Below the pieces are notes generated by a model. The model was not told the DNA's origin and ran no database searches. It saw only the letters and a list, made by a program, of their open reading frames with translations. From CAYRYU01 sp964428355 (GTDB lineage Bacteria > Muiribacteriota > Ozemobacteria > Ozemobacterales > Ozemobacteraceae): 15,364 nt of DNA. The DNA lies in NCBI GenBank assembly GCA_964428355.1, contig CAYRYU010000143.1:1-15364 (forward strand). The letters are read 5' to 3'. The position numbers were made by a program, and so were the translations under genes. Shown here piece by piece: positions 5,786 to 14,013 of this stretch (position 1 is the first letter of the stretch; each line of letters begins with the position of its first letter).

Positions 5786-8311
5786 TCAGGGGTTCCGGGT
5801 GTTTTTCTCTTCGTCTCCGCCCGCTTCCGGTCCGGATTTTGGGCTTCCCTCGGAAAACCGGATGTTTTTCCAGAATGTCGTGGTCCCCGTCCGCTTCAAC
5901 TCGGCAAACTGCCCCAGAGCGACCGGGCCGTTCTTTCCCGGGCCGATCTTTGTCTGGTAGATGCGCTTCACTTCCTCACGAGCGGGAGCTGAAAGCGTGC
6001 AGATGATGGGGATCGTCGGGTGACCCGCATCGAATCGGGGGGGCGTCTGAAGCCCCAGCAGTTTGGCAAGAGCGGAGGCGAAACCTTCGGGTTGGATCCC
6101 GAGCTCCCGGGCCGCCTTCTCATCGAACCGGACCAGGAGACGGCAAACCACCTTGGAAAAAGCCACGAAGTTCTTCCGGGAGATGAGGTTCTCACGATCC
6201 TTCAAGGGGAAACGCGAAAGAACCGGCCCGAAAACTTCAGACTCCTTGCACTTCTTGCCCTGCTTTTTCAAAGACCGGTGGAACTTCCGGCCAAAACTCC
6301 CGCCTCCCCCCACCACGAGTTTTCCGCGGATCGTCTTCCCGGATTCGGGATCCGGATCGTCCGGGGATTCGGAAGGAATGTCCCCGCCTGCTTCCCCCGC
6401 GGGCTTCCCCTCAGGCTCTTCATGATCTTCCCGTTTTAGCGGAACCAGGCCCGCACCCAGGGCTCCTGGAACCCGAAGATCCCGGGAATCCTTTTGGGAA
6501 CTGCTCTGAGAAGCGGCTTCCTTCGCGTCACTTTCGGGCCCGGGATGGTCCGCGGATTCCGGTTTTCCCTCCAGCAGTGATTTCAGATGCTCCCGCAGCG
6601 ATTTCACGCCCCAGGCGAGCGCTCCGGTGAGAAGGCCGATGAGCAGGGCAAGATACCCGCGCCGGGAGGTCGGCTCCCCCGAGCTTTGAACCGGCACCGC
6701 GGGTGAAGCGGAGGCGGCCCCGCTGGCAACCATTGTTTCCGAGCGTCCTTCCCCACCCTTTTCACTGTTTTTCCCCTTTTCCCCGATATAGGCCGCCAGG
6801 AACCCGCGAACATCGATGTTCCTGGGCTTCGAAGGGCCGTCATCCAGCCTTGTGGGACCTGTCTGGACGATGTCGAGACGGTTCCGGAGCGGGGCTTCCC
6901 GGTCGAAGAGGTTCTTTTCGGAGTCCTCGTCCCGGGCCCCTTCCAGTTCATCTCCCTCGGCTCCCCAACGCAGTTCGGGAGAATGATACGGGTCGAAGGA
7001 AAGCCGGAAAAGGCGTTTGGAAACCTGATGGAGATCCAACCCCACCTCGTCTCCGGTGCTTTTTCGGTATCTGACCTGCAATCCGGGAGCGACTTCGTCA
7101 TAACGGGAAAGAAGGGTTTCGGCAAGATCGACCGAGGAGCCATTGAAGAGGATGTCCTTGTCCCCTTGGGCCACCCCCTCCACAGCCTCGACCGTCTTGT
7201 CGTAGAGCTCCGCGAAGGCCATCTTCAAGCGCGCATCCCGCGAGGGAGTGCTGTAGAACTCCCAATCCCCCGTTGCCCCATATATGTTCCTTGGGAGGGC
7301 CCCGGGGTGCGTTCTGCGGTCGATCCCGTGGGATGCCGCGATTTCGACAGCCATGCGGCGGTTTTCCAACTCCTCTCCAAGGTTTCGGAGAGCCTTTTCG
7401 AACCGGGCAACCGGATCGAAGGAGTCGCCGGTCTCGGAAAGAAGCCTCCTGACGCCTTCCTGGAAGTCCCGGGGCTTTTCCGGACGCTTGCCGAACTCGG
7501 GGGAATACTGCTCCTCCGAGAAGTCCGGAAGTTCGGCATTGGGAATCTTCCTGGGGCTTTTGGGCTTGGCGAAATCCACCTGCCGCCAGTTCTTGAAACC
7601 CCCACCGGCGTCTCTTCCGGGCGCGGAGAACTGCCGGCCGAAGGTTGAGCGGCTCAACGTGCAATCGGTATGGGCCTGCACGAGCCGGATCGCCCCGTCG
7701 GATGCGACGTTCGACACCAGGGCAACGTGACCGTTGGCGTCGTAGAAGACCGTTCCTGGGAGGATCGTGTCGGTTCCGACGCGAACCGGGTAGAGATCGG
7801 AGTTTTCGACGTCGGGGGACATTCGGAAGAAACCCGAGTTCACGTTCGTCAGAGCCTGGAAGAGGGAAGACGGGGAATCGAAATCGTCCTGGGACATCGT
7901 TCCCGAGGGCTTGTTTCCGGAGCCGTAACGGGGATCGGGACCCGAACCGGAGATTTCCGAGGTGAACGAGAAGGGAAGCCCGCGCTTGAAGGCGGTATAG
8001 GCCCGCAGCAGGTAGGGAAGGTCGGCGCAATCCGCGGAGAACCTCAGTTCCCTGTCTTCTTCGGAATGAAGCGGATTGGCGGCGGGATCACGGATGAACC
8101 CGTTGAAGTTCCGGTAACCGGACTCGCCCAGGGCCTTGACCAGCCCCTGATAGGCCTGTTCGTCCTCGGTGTTCCAGGAAGTGGAGCTGGTTTTCCATGC
8201 CGCGGGAAAAAGAACGGCCGCCTGGCCCAGGAAAATCAGGAGGAGGGGGTAAATCCACCAGACGGGTTTCCCGCCCGATCCTGGCCTGACGTTGTTGTTT
8301 CCAGTCTTCAT
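5786..8311 (-). CDS. Membrane-anchored protein with N-terminal NlpC/CHAP-like Cys-His domain and second membrane segment
   Basis: An 841-residue protein. After a basic N-terminus, residues about 18-37 form a membrane anchor (VWWIYPLLLIFLGQAAVLF). The next ~220 residues look like a papain-fold hydrolase: a Cys at the start of a helix (Cys95 in SADCADLPYLLRAY) and a later GHVALVSNV strand with His195, plus His214 (VQAHTD). This order matches NlpC/P60, CHAP and related cysteine peptidases or amidases, which often cut peptidoglycan peptides; catalysis here is inferred. The middle (about 255-545) is charged and unrecognised. A second membrane helix lies at about 551-568. The C-terminal third is a low-complexity acidic/Pro/Ser linker (580-660) then a basic, unrecognised domain (660-830). 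The start at 8311 has GGAGGG 9 bases upstream. It lies downstream of the C11 peptidase but behind a terminator, so it is probably transcribed separately. Confidence 0.88.
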   Translation of the reverse strand: MKTGNNNVRPGSGGKPVWWIYPLLLIFLGQAAVLFPAAWKTSSTSWNTEDEQAYQGLVKALGESGYRNFNGFIRDPAANPLHSEEDRELRFSADCADLPYLLRAYTAFKRGLPFSFTSEISGSGPDPRYGSGNKPSGTMSQDDFDSPSSLFQALTNVNSGFFRMSPDVENSDLYPVRVGTDTILPGTVFYDANGHVALVSNVASDGAIRLVQAHTDCTLSRSTFGRQFSAPGRDAGGGFKNWRQVDFAKPKSPRKIPNAELPDFSEEQYSPEFGKRPEKPRDFQEGVRRLLSETGDSFDPVARFEKALRNLGEELENRRMAVEIAASHGIDRRTHPGALPRNIYGATGDWEFYSTPSRDARLKMAFAELYDKTVEAVEGVAQGDKDILFNGSSVDLAETLLSRYDEVAPGLQVRYRKSTGDEVGLDLHQVSKRLFRLSFDPYHSPELRWGAEGDELEGARDEDSEKNLFDREAPLRNRLDIVQTGPTRLDDGPSKPRNIDVRGFLAAYIGEKGKNSEKGGEGRSETMVASGAASASPAVPVQSSGEPTSRRGYLALLIGLLTGALAWGVKSLREHLKSLLEGKPESADHPGPESDAKEAASQSSSQKDSRDLRVPGALGAGLVPLKREDHEEPEGKPAGEAGGDIPSESPDDPDPESGKTIRGKLVVGGGGSFGRKFHRSLKKQGKKCKESEVFGPVLSRFPLKDRENLISRKNFVAFSKVVCRLLVRFDEKAARELGIQPEGFASALAKLLGLQTPPRFDAGHPTIPIICTLSAPAREEVKRIYQTKIGPGKNGPVALGQFAELKRTGTTTFWKNIRFSEGSPKSGPEAGGDEEKNTRNP

Positions 8312-8382
8312 CGGAATCAGCCCTCCGTGGCATCCATTCCTGGCGACTTGGGGGTCGAACCTCCCCTTCCGAACAAAACGTC

Positions 8383-8405
8383 GTAACCACCACGGGAAAG
8401 GTTAC
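8383..8405. promoter_or_regulatory. 6-bp inverted repeat GTAACC / GGTTAC upstream of the 841-residue protein
   Basis: The arms at 8383-8388 and 8400-8405 are exact complements with an 11-base spacer, 72 to 94 bases upstream of the ATG at 8311 and downstream of the C11 terminator. The position suits an operator, but no clear promoter boxes are visible. Confidence 0.22.
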
Positions 8406-8436
8406 AGATTACCGGAATGGCCCTCGGACGGGCGCG

Positions 8437-8483
8437 ACAGAAAAGAGAAAGGAAACCCCCGGGTCTCAGGCCGAACCCGGGGG
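8437..8483 (-). terminator. Intrinsic terminator of the C11 peptidase operon
   Basis: On the minus strand, 32 bases past the C11 stop codon, CCCCCGGGT pairs perfectly with ACCCGGGGG (8483-8475 and 8464-8456) around a 10-base loop. It is followed by TTTCCTTTCTCTTTTC, a strong GC stem with a T-rich tail. Confidence 0.75.
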
Positions 8484-8515
8484 CTGGTTTCGATTCTCCA
8501 GGATTTCGGATTGTA

Positions 8516-9781
8516 CTATTTCCTCTGGTACCAGGCTTCGAGGAATTCATCCCAATGGGACTGGCGGGCGAACTCGAGAGCCTTGTAGAAGGAACGCCAT
8601 TTGGCGTATTCCTCTTTGTCCGGCCAGGCGATCGATAGCCCTCCGATCTTCTGGTCGGCGAAGGAGCCGGAATACCAGGTGGTAACGCGACTGGCTTTCA
8701 GGGCTTCACCGGCTTCTCCGGCAAGGGCCCTGATCCGTTCGGGATTCGAGACGCCCCCGAATTCGGCTCCGTCACCGGCCATGGAACGAAGGAGGCGGGC
8801 GAGATCCCAGTAGCGTTTTTTCCCGCCGAAGGTGGTCAGGTTCTTGAAGGAGAGCTTCCCTTCGTTCTGAGCACGGAGAAGTTCGATCGACAGCTGGTCC
8901 ATGGCACCGACGAGGGCCTTCGACTCGGCGGGTTTGAAAACCCCCATCGCCTCCCCGTCGTTGCTCATCGAAACCACGCGGTCGATGTAGTTCTTGGCGA
9001 CCATCTTTCCGAACTCCTCGTCGTTGGCGGCGGGATTGGAAGCCAGATCCTTGATGATCTGGATGTAGGGCATTCCTCCGATCAGGGTGGTCGAGGGGCT
9101 GGAAACCAGTATCCGGCAGGCATCGCGGAGCTGGTAGAGCGCTTCGATGGCGCCTGGCATGCAGGAATCGAGCACCAGAACGTCGATGGGCCGCCCACCG
9201 GTCATCTTTGCGGAAACGGCTTCGAGAACCGCCTGGACCTCGAAAACGGTCAGACAGTCGTCGTCGGTGTCATCATAGGCGACGAACTTGTCGGGATCGA
9301 AATCGACCGCTCCCGGATTGGAGCTGTTGACCCCACCGGTTCCGCGCCAGGAAAAGATTCCCGAGCCATGGCCAGCGAGAAAAACCGCGTATTTCCGCGC
9401 AGGATGCTTTTCCATGGTCCATTTGATGAATTTCCAGAGGGTGTAGGGGGAGCCCATGTTGACCTCGCCGAGGGCCTGGGCGATATTCCATTTCCGGTCG
9501 CTTCCCGGCTCGAGGACGAAGCCGCCATCGGGTTTGTCTGCCTTGGACCAGACGCTGTACCCCTTGGGGGCGTCGACGAGCATGGTGACAGCGTATTTTC
9601 CGGCGATTCCGGCGGCCGGGGCCAGACCGTTGAGCGATTTCATGTGGGACTCGATCATGGCTTTGGACTCGTTGTCATCGCTGACGAAGTACAGCATCAC
9701 GGTCCACTCGTTCAGGGCGGCCGCGGGAAGCGCAATTGCGGCGACAAACCAGGCCATCAGAAACCATTTGAAGAATTTCAT
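8516..9781 (-). CDS. Clostripain-family (C11) secreted cysteine peptidase
   Basis: A 421-residue protein with a signal peptide (MKFFKWFLMAWFVAAIALPAAA) followed by the start of the C11 fold, EWTVMLYFVSDDN. The catalytic dyad is visible: His138 in FLAGHGSG and Cys207 in DVLVLDSCMPGAIEALYQL, each after a hydrophobic strand as in caspase-like peptidases of clan CD. Known C11 enzymes (clostripain, PmC11) cut after Arg or Lys and can activate themselves by internal cleavage. The protein should act in the periplasm or outside the cell. GAGGTG lies 5 bases before the ATG. The gene starts 45 bases after a secreted low-complexity protein and they are likely co-transcribed; a strong terminator follows. 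There is no C-terminal sorting domain. Family and dyad are firm; specificity and substrate are inferred. Confidence 0.95.
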   Translation of the reverse strand: MKFFKWFLMAWFVAAIALPAAALNEWTVMLYFVSDDNESKAMIESHMKSLNGLAPAAGIAGKYAVTMLVDAPKGYSVWSKADKPDGGFVLEPGSDRKWNIAQALGEVNMGSPYTLWKFIKWTMEKHPARKYAVFLAGHGSGIFSWRGTGGVNSSNPGAVDFDPDKFVAYDDTDDDCLTVFEVQAVLEAVSAKMTGGRPIDVLVLDSCMPGAIEALYQLRDACRILVSSPSTTLIGGMPYIQIIKDLASNPAANDEEFGKMVAKNYIDRVVSMSNDGEAMGVFKPAESKALVGAMDQLSIELLRAQNEGKLSFKNLTTFGGKKRYWDLARLLRSMAGDGAEFGGVSNPERIRALAGEAGEALKASRVTTWYSGSFADQKIGGLSIAWPDKEEYAKWRSFYKALEFARQSHWDEFLEAWYQRK

Positions 9782-9826
9782 CTTTTCACCTCGCGATTTC
9801 GATTGTACTTCGAAACAAATTCCCGT

Positions 9827-11026
9827 TCATTGCCCATCGGTGGTTGCCGTCGTCCCGCTCTGGGACTGCCCTTCGACGGATGTAGTCCCACCCTGCCCCT
9901 GAGAACCCGTCCCAGTGGTTTCAAACTGGCATGTGTTATCCACCTGGGTCGAGCTCCCATCGTGTTGGACCGTGGTCTGCTGGGTAACCGTATTGCCCTT
10001 TTCGCCGGTCCATTGGGTGGTGACACCGTTCCCGTCGAGGGTAGTGATTCCCGTGACGGCGTGGGTCTTCCCCGAGGGATCGGTAACGGTCTCCTGGGTG
10101 GTGACCGTGTTTCCGTCCCTAACCCTTGTGCCGGAAACGGTTGTCTGGCGGCCCTCCGGGCCCGTGATCTGCCGCTGGAACCCGGTGGTGTTTCCCTCCA
10201 CCTGGCCGGTTCCGTGAACCGTGGTGACCTGTCCGTTCTTGTTGGTATGCGTGGAGTCGTGCGTCCACCCCTGATCCTGGACGGTGGTTTTCCCGGTCCA
10301 GGTTCCTGCCCCACCCTGGGAACCGGTCCAGGAGCCTTGTCCGTTGATCGTGTTGCCTTCGATGGTACGTTGCCCCTGGAAGTTCTGGGTGTTTCCGTTG
10401 ATCCCGGTCCGGGTGCCGGTGAAGTTCTGCGTTCCCCCGCGGTTGAACCATGCTTCGAGATGCCCGGAAAGGCCGGGGAGTCGCTCCTCGACCCTGGCTT
10501 TCTGGTCTGCGGAGAGGCCCGACCATTTCTGTCTGAAGGCTTCGATTCGGGCGGCGGGGCCTTGAGAGCCGTCTGAAGGTGCACCGAGCCCCCCGGATTC
10601 CTTCATCGCCTTCAACTGTTCGAGAAGCCCCTGGAGTTTCGGGTTCTGGGTCTTGAGTTCCTCGAGTTTCTGCATGAACTGCTCGTGTTTTTCAGCCCAT
10701 TTCGCTTTCAGGGCTTCGAGATTGGGCCGGGTTCCCTCGGTTCCAGGGGTGGCTCCCGTGCCGGAGTCACCGGCATTCCCCTGTCGATTCGCCTTCCATT
10801 GTTGAATCTTCTCTTTCAGGGACCCCTCGGCCCCCTGGGAGCCCTGGGCATTCTGCCGGTTGGCTTTCCACTCCTCTATCTTCTGTTTGAATGCGGCCTG
10901 GTGGTTTGCACGATTGGCCTTTGCAGCCTCGATTCTCGAGCGGAGATTTCCCTGCTGGGCAAAAGCCGGGGCAAGGAGCGCACCGAAGGAAAGGGCGGTA
11001 ACCAGAACCCAAATCTTTCGATCCAT
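9827..11026 (-). CDS. Secreted low-complexity protein: helical Lys/Arg-rich N-half, Gly/Thr/Gln repeat C-half
   Basis: A 399-residue protein with a Sec signal peptide ending AFA-QQ (residues 1-23). Residues about 27-85 contain repeated helical units, EEWKANRQ and QQWKANRQ, preceded by EAAKANRA. Residues about 95-190 are further charged helices (LKAKWAEKHEQF, LKTQNPKLQGLLEQLKAM). From about residue 195 the protein switches to strand-like repeats rich in Gly, Thr, Asn and Gln with DGN/EGN turns (IEGNTINGQG, VEGNTTGF, RDGNTVTTQ, LDGNGVTTQ), ending in a Ser/Gly/Gln tail. One Cys is present in the mature protein. I do not recognise the family; it looks like a fibrous or matrix-type exoprotein. GGAGGT about 9 bases before the ATG at 11026 sets the start. 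It is first in an apparent two-gene unit with the C11 peptidase, which makes its basic N-half a possible substrate. Confidence 0.85.
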   Translation of the reverse strand: MDRKIWVLVTALSFGALLAPAFAQQGNLRSRIEAAKANRANHQAAFKQKIEEWKANRQNAQGSQGAEGSLKEKIQQWKANRQGNAGDSGTGATPGTEGTRPNLEALKAKWAEKHEQFMQKLEELKTQNPKLQGLLEQLKAMKESGGLGAPSDGSQGPAARIEAFRQKWSGLSADQKARVEERLPGLSGHLEAWFNRGGTQNFTGTRTGINGNTQNFQGQRTIEGNTINGQGSWTGSQGGAGTWTGKTTVQDQGWTHDSTHTNKNGQVTTVHGTGQVEGNTTGFQRQITGPEGRQTTVSGTRVRDGNTVTTQETVTDPSGKTHAVTGITTLDGNGVTTQWTGEKGNTVTQQTTVQHDGSSTQVDNTCQFETTGTGSQGQGGTTSVEGQSQSGTTATTDGQ

Positions 11027-11063
11027 TGTTCCCACCTCCAAAAATTCAGGGGGATCCCCATCC

Positions 11064-11115
11064 ATTTTTCCAGATTTCCGCTCCATTTGCAAATTGAACA
11101 TCAATTGTGTACGGT
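11064..11115. promoter_or_regulatory. Candidate back-to-back promoters sharing one palindromic TTGCAA box
   Basis: TTGCAA (11087-11092) is its own reverse complement and can serve as a -35 box on both strands. On the minus strand, AAAAAT (11069-11064) follows at 17 bases and would start a transcript about 30 bases before 11026. On the plus strand, TACGGT (11110-11115) also follows at 17 bases and would start about 20 bases before 11143. AATTG/CAATT (11092-11096, 11102-11106) adds a short inverted repeat. The -10 boxes are weak, so this is tentative. Confidence 0.3.
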
Positions 11116-11142
11116 TTTCATTCGGGAGAGGCTTGGAAGGAT

Positions 11143-12513
11143 ATGGAGGAAAGAAGGAAACCGCGGTTTTCCCTCCGTTGGGTCGTCGGAACCATCCTGG
11201 TTCTGACGATCTGTCTTGGGAACTTCGGATTCCAGGTCCTTCGGCTCTGGAACCTGCAGAAAGACCTCGATCTGGACTTTCTTCCACCTCCACGGGCATT
11301 CTCGAGCCTTCCCTTCACCGCCGGGCTGGGTTATCCGAAAGCCATGGGATACGCACTCCCAGCCACCCTTTCCGATTACCTGATAAGGCAGGAAGCTATC
11401 GACCCGCGGTTCCTTCCATTTTCTCTCGCAAGCTTCCCGGAAACGGAAGAGTTGTGGCCACGGATCCTGGAAAGGACATCCGTGGGCTTTGCCTCCTTTC
11501 CGACCATGCTCCTCGCCTCCCAACCCTACGATTTCTGGAAACCGGAAATCCTGATTGTTGAGCTCATGGACATCAGCCAGTTCTGGTTGTCCCTCGCAGT
11601 TTCCCACGTTGGAAGGGCTTCTCCAGGGGAGGTGGCAACGGCCGTTCTGGGGGCGGCATTGATTACTGTTTTCATGGAAGCCATGGTTGCGCCCAATCTG
11701 ACTCTGATGTGCCGGATGATAACCTGCAGTTGCCTGGGAAACGCTTACGAAACCCTGGTTCTCTGCGCTCCTGCCATCCGGCCGTCGGTATCTGAAGCCC
11801 GGTTCATGATCGGAAATCTCCAGAAGATCGAGGATTTCTTTGTTTCTTTTGCCACCATGGTCGAGACGGAATCGCGTTTCTACCGGAGCCTCCGCGACAC
11901 GGTCCGGAAGGGGCTCCCCAGGACTGGGAAAGACGGCTACTGGAGATGGCCCGGCTGGGCTCTGTCCGAAGTCATGGATTCCGAGGAGATCGTGAGATTC
12001 GTTGAGAAGGAATTCTTCGGCTCGATTGTTCGCATATCCTCCGAACCGTGGATCGCAAGCCATCCCGTTTGGGTCAGATTATTGGACGAATCTAATGAAG
12101 CGAGAATTGCCCTGAAAGGAAGCAAGGCCGAACTGCTCATGAGGTTCATTTTCCGCCCGAAGGCAATGTTCAAAGCCTGGCTGGCCTGTTCCCAAAGCCA
12201 GGTCCACCATTCCCTCTGGAAAACCGATTTCCTGACCAGACAACATGGAAGAGTCGCCCAGTGGTCGGTCGCGGTTTTCGGATTCCGAAGAGAAAGGGGA
12301 AAGTGGCCCGGAAGTCCCCAGGAACTCGAGGAATGGCTTGGAATGTCCCTGCCCCGTGATATATTCTCTTACGGCCCTATCCTGTTCGCGCCGGGTGATC
12401 CCCCGGAAATCCGAAGCATCGGATCGGATCAGGTTCCATTCACCATTGACGATCTTCGAGCTATCCCTTCCGGAGCCGCTTCGGTCACGTCTTTTCTCGA
12501 AAGGGGAGAGTGA
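11143..12513 (+). CDS. Membrane-anchored protein of unknown function, tandem paralogue 1
   Basis: A 456-residue protein. A short basic N-terminus (MEERRKPRFSLRW) leads into one membrane helix (about 14-33), then the signature GFQVLRLWNLQKDLDLDF. The rest is a predicted mostly helical domain with FWLSLAVSHVGRASPGE, EEIVRFVEKEFFGSIVRISSEPW and, at the C-terminus, FRRERGKWPGSPQELEEWLG, then PRDIFSYGPILF, APGDPPEIRSIGSDQVPFT and DDL. These blocks recur in the next two genes. The C-terminal block resembles the 'WPxSLxEL...DPF...YSxGPDxxxGTxDDL' tail of many pseudopilin-like proteins; the overall family is unrecognised. The domain is probably outside the inner membrane. A GTG at 11107 would add 12 residues, but AAGGA before the ATG at 11143 and the possible promoter favour the shorter start. 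First gene of the paralogue operon. Confidence 0.88.
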   Translation: MEERRKPRFSLRWVVGTILVLTICLGNFGFQVLRLWNLQKDLDLDFLPPPRAFSSLPFTAGLGYPKAMGYALPATLSDYLIRQEAIDPRFLPFSLASFPETEELWPRILERTSVGFASFPTMLLASQPYDFWKPEILIVELMDISQFWLSLAVSHVGRASPGEVATAVLGAALITVFMEAMVAPNLTLMCRMITCSCLGNAYETLVLCAPAIRPSVSEARFMIGNLQKIEDFFVSFATMVETESRFYRSLRDTVRKGLPRTGKDGYWRWPGWALSEVMDSEEIVRFVEKEFFGSIVRISSEPWIASHPVWVRLLDESNEARIALKGSKAELLMRFIFRPKAMFKAWLACSQSQVHHSLWKTDFLTRQHGRVAQWSVAVFGFRRERGKWPGSPQELEEWLGMSLPRDIFSYGPILFAPGDPPEIRSIGSDQVPFTIDDLRAIPSGAASVTSFLERGE

Positions 12514-12564
12514 CGATTTGAAACATTTCCCAATCACAAATCTGATGGGGGCTGGGAAACCCGC

Positions 12565-14013
12565 ATGATTTCTACCGAGAAGAACGTTCAGGGGGATCCA
12601 ATACCGGGCCCGCGCGGCCGTCGTTGGTTTCCGGTGATTCTGATCCTCCTCGTTATTCTGGGGATCGGATCCATCGGGTTCCAGGTCATCCGCTTCCTGA
12701 ACCTCAGGGCGGATTTGACCCTCGACCCGGCCACCTTTTCCAGGCACTCTCCCCTTGCCGGGGTTTTTCCATCAGGCTCATCGACGGAGGTTCCCTTTAC
12801 CCAAGGTCTCGGTTTTCCGGAACCCCTCTCTTCAGAGGATGAGTCCTCTCCGCCCTTGGATCTTGAACTGGAGAATGTTCTCTATTCCGACGAAGCGGAG
12901 ATTCCAGGTTCGTTTTCAGAGCTTTTGCGACGGATACCGAGTTCGACCGAATTCCTGAAGGAGATCGTCTCGAGAACCGAGGTTTCCCTCGCTTCTCTTC
13001 CTCAGCCGTTGATCGGTTCGGAACCCTTACTACCCGGAAAGGCGGATCTCGAGGTCGGTGGGCTTTCCGAAACTGCTCGGTTCTGGAGCTTCCTGGCAAT
13101 CGCCCACATCGGGAAGGCACAACCCATGGATCTGGTCAAGGTTCTTCTTGGGGTGGCCTTGATCCGGGCACACATTGAAGCCATGGATTGCCCCAACCCG
13201 ACTCTGATGACGAGCATGGTGGGAATCATCACCAACAAAATAGCGGGCCATGGAATGGTTCTTTCCGCCCCGGGGCTCCGGCTTTCCAAGGCAGAGATTT
13301 TGTATGTGATCGAGGTTTTGGAGAAGCTCGAAAGCAGAAGGGTTCCATTCCGGCTTTTTTTGCAGACCGAGCTGGAGCTTACAAGGGCGATCAGGAAAAG
13401 CCCCGGGAGTATGAAAAGCCTCCCTTTCCCCAAAGGAATTTTTCGGTGGCCGGGACACGTGCTCCACGAGATTGCCAACTCACCGGACATGGTCAGGTTC
13501 GTCGAGGAGGACATCTACGGTTCTCTCATCCGTATGGCTTCGGAGCCATGGGTTGCCACGCATCCAGAGCTTGTCAGGAGGGGGCTGGAAGCCAAGGAGG
13601 CCAGAAGGCTCCTCAAAGGCAATCTTCCGGGGATTTTCTGGAGATTCGGTTTCCGCCCAAAGAGCTTCTACAAGACCTGGGTGGTTTCGGCAGGAGGATT
13701 GATCCCCTCTTCGATCCGCACGCAGGATGAAGCAGCGGCCCAGGTATGGGACATGGTGACGTGGGCGCTCGCACTGTCCGGTTTCCGGGCGGAAAGGAAA
13801 GCCTGGCCCCGAGCACCCAACGAGCTCGAAGAGTGGCTGGGAAGAACCCTGCCCCAAGACCGGTTCTCCTACGGTCCGGTGATCTTCTGCCCTGGGGATC
13901 CGCCCGACATCCGCAGCATCGGCCCAGATCAGGCTCCATACACAGGGGATGACCTTCTGGCAGTCGCAACAGGGGCGGCATCCCTGACTGCATACGTGGA
14001 GAGCCTGAAATGA
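12565..14013 (+). CDS. Membrane-anchored protein of unknown function, tandem paralogue 2
   Basis: A 482-residue protein built like its neighbour: a 21-residue Pro/Gly/Arg N-terminus, a membrane helix at about 22-40 (PVILILLVILGIGSIGF), then GFQVIRFLNLRADLTLD. Shared blocks include TARFWSFLAIAHIGKAQPMD, LGVALIRAHIEAMDCPNPTLM, DMVRFVEEDIYGSLIRMASE, FGFRPKSFYKTW and the C-terminal ELEEWLGRTLPQDRFSYGP, then PGDPPDIRSIGPDQAPYTGDDL. It is longer than paralogue 1 because of a Ser/Pro/Glu-rich insert after the membrane helix (about residues 55-95). It starts 51 bases after paralogue 1. The ribosome site is poor (GGGGG about 14 bases away), so expression may depend on readthrough from upstream. The next gene overlaps its stop by ATGA. 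Function unknown. Confidence 0.9.
   Translation: MISTEKNVQGDPIPGPRGRRWFPVILILLVILGIGSIGFQVIRFLNLRADLTLDPATFSRHSPLAGVFPSGSSTEVPFTQGLGFPEPLSSEDESSPPLDLELENVLYSDEAEIPGSFSELLRRIPSSTEFLKEIVSRTEVSLASLPQPLIGSEPLLPGKADLEVGGLSETARFWSFLAIAHIGKAQPMDLVKVLLGVALIRAHIEAMDCPNPTLMTSMVGIITNKIAGHGMVLSAPGLRLSKAEILYVIEVLEKLESRRVPFRLFLQTELELTRAIRKSPGSMKSLPFPKGIFRWPGHVLHEIANSPDMVRFVEEDIYGSLIRMASEPWVATHPELVRRGLEAKEARRLLKGNLPGIFWRFGFRPKSFYKTWVVSAGGLIPSSIRTQDEAAAQVWDMVTWALALSGFRAERKAWPRAPNELEEWLGRTLPQDRFSYGPVIFCPGDPPDIRSIGPDQAPYTGDDLLAVATGAASLTAYVESLK

Noticed and set aside
8345..8385. A GGTTCGACC motif on the minus strand resembling a tRNA T-loop
   Set aside because: The flanking bases do not form a 5-bp T-stem, and no anticodon arm or acceptor stem can be built around it.
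9368..10576. A 402-codon plus-strand open frame opposite the C11 and repeat-protein genes
   Set aside because: It crosses two genes with clear signal peptides and motifs on the other strand and has no plausible start or domain.
12544..12567. A tiny leader peptide (ATG to TGA) overlapping the start of paralogue 2
   Set aside because: Seven codons with no ribosome site; more likely chance than a coupling peptide.
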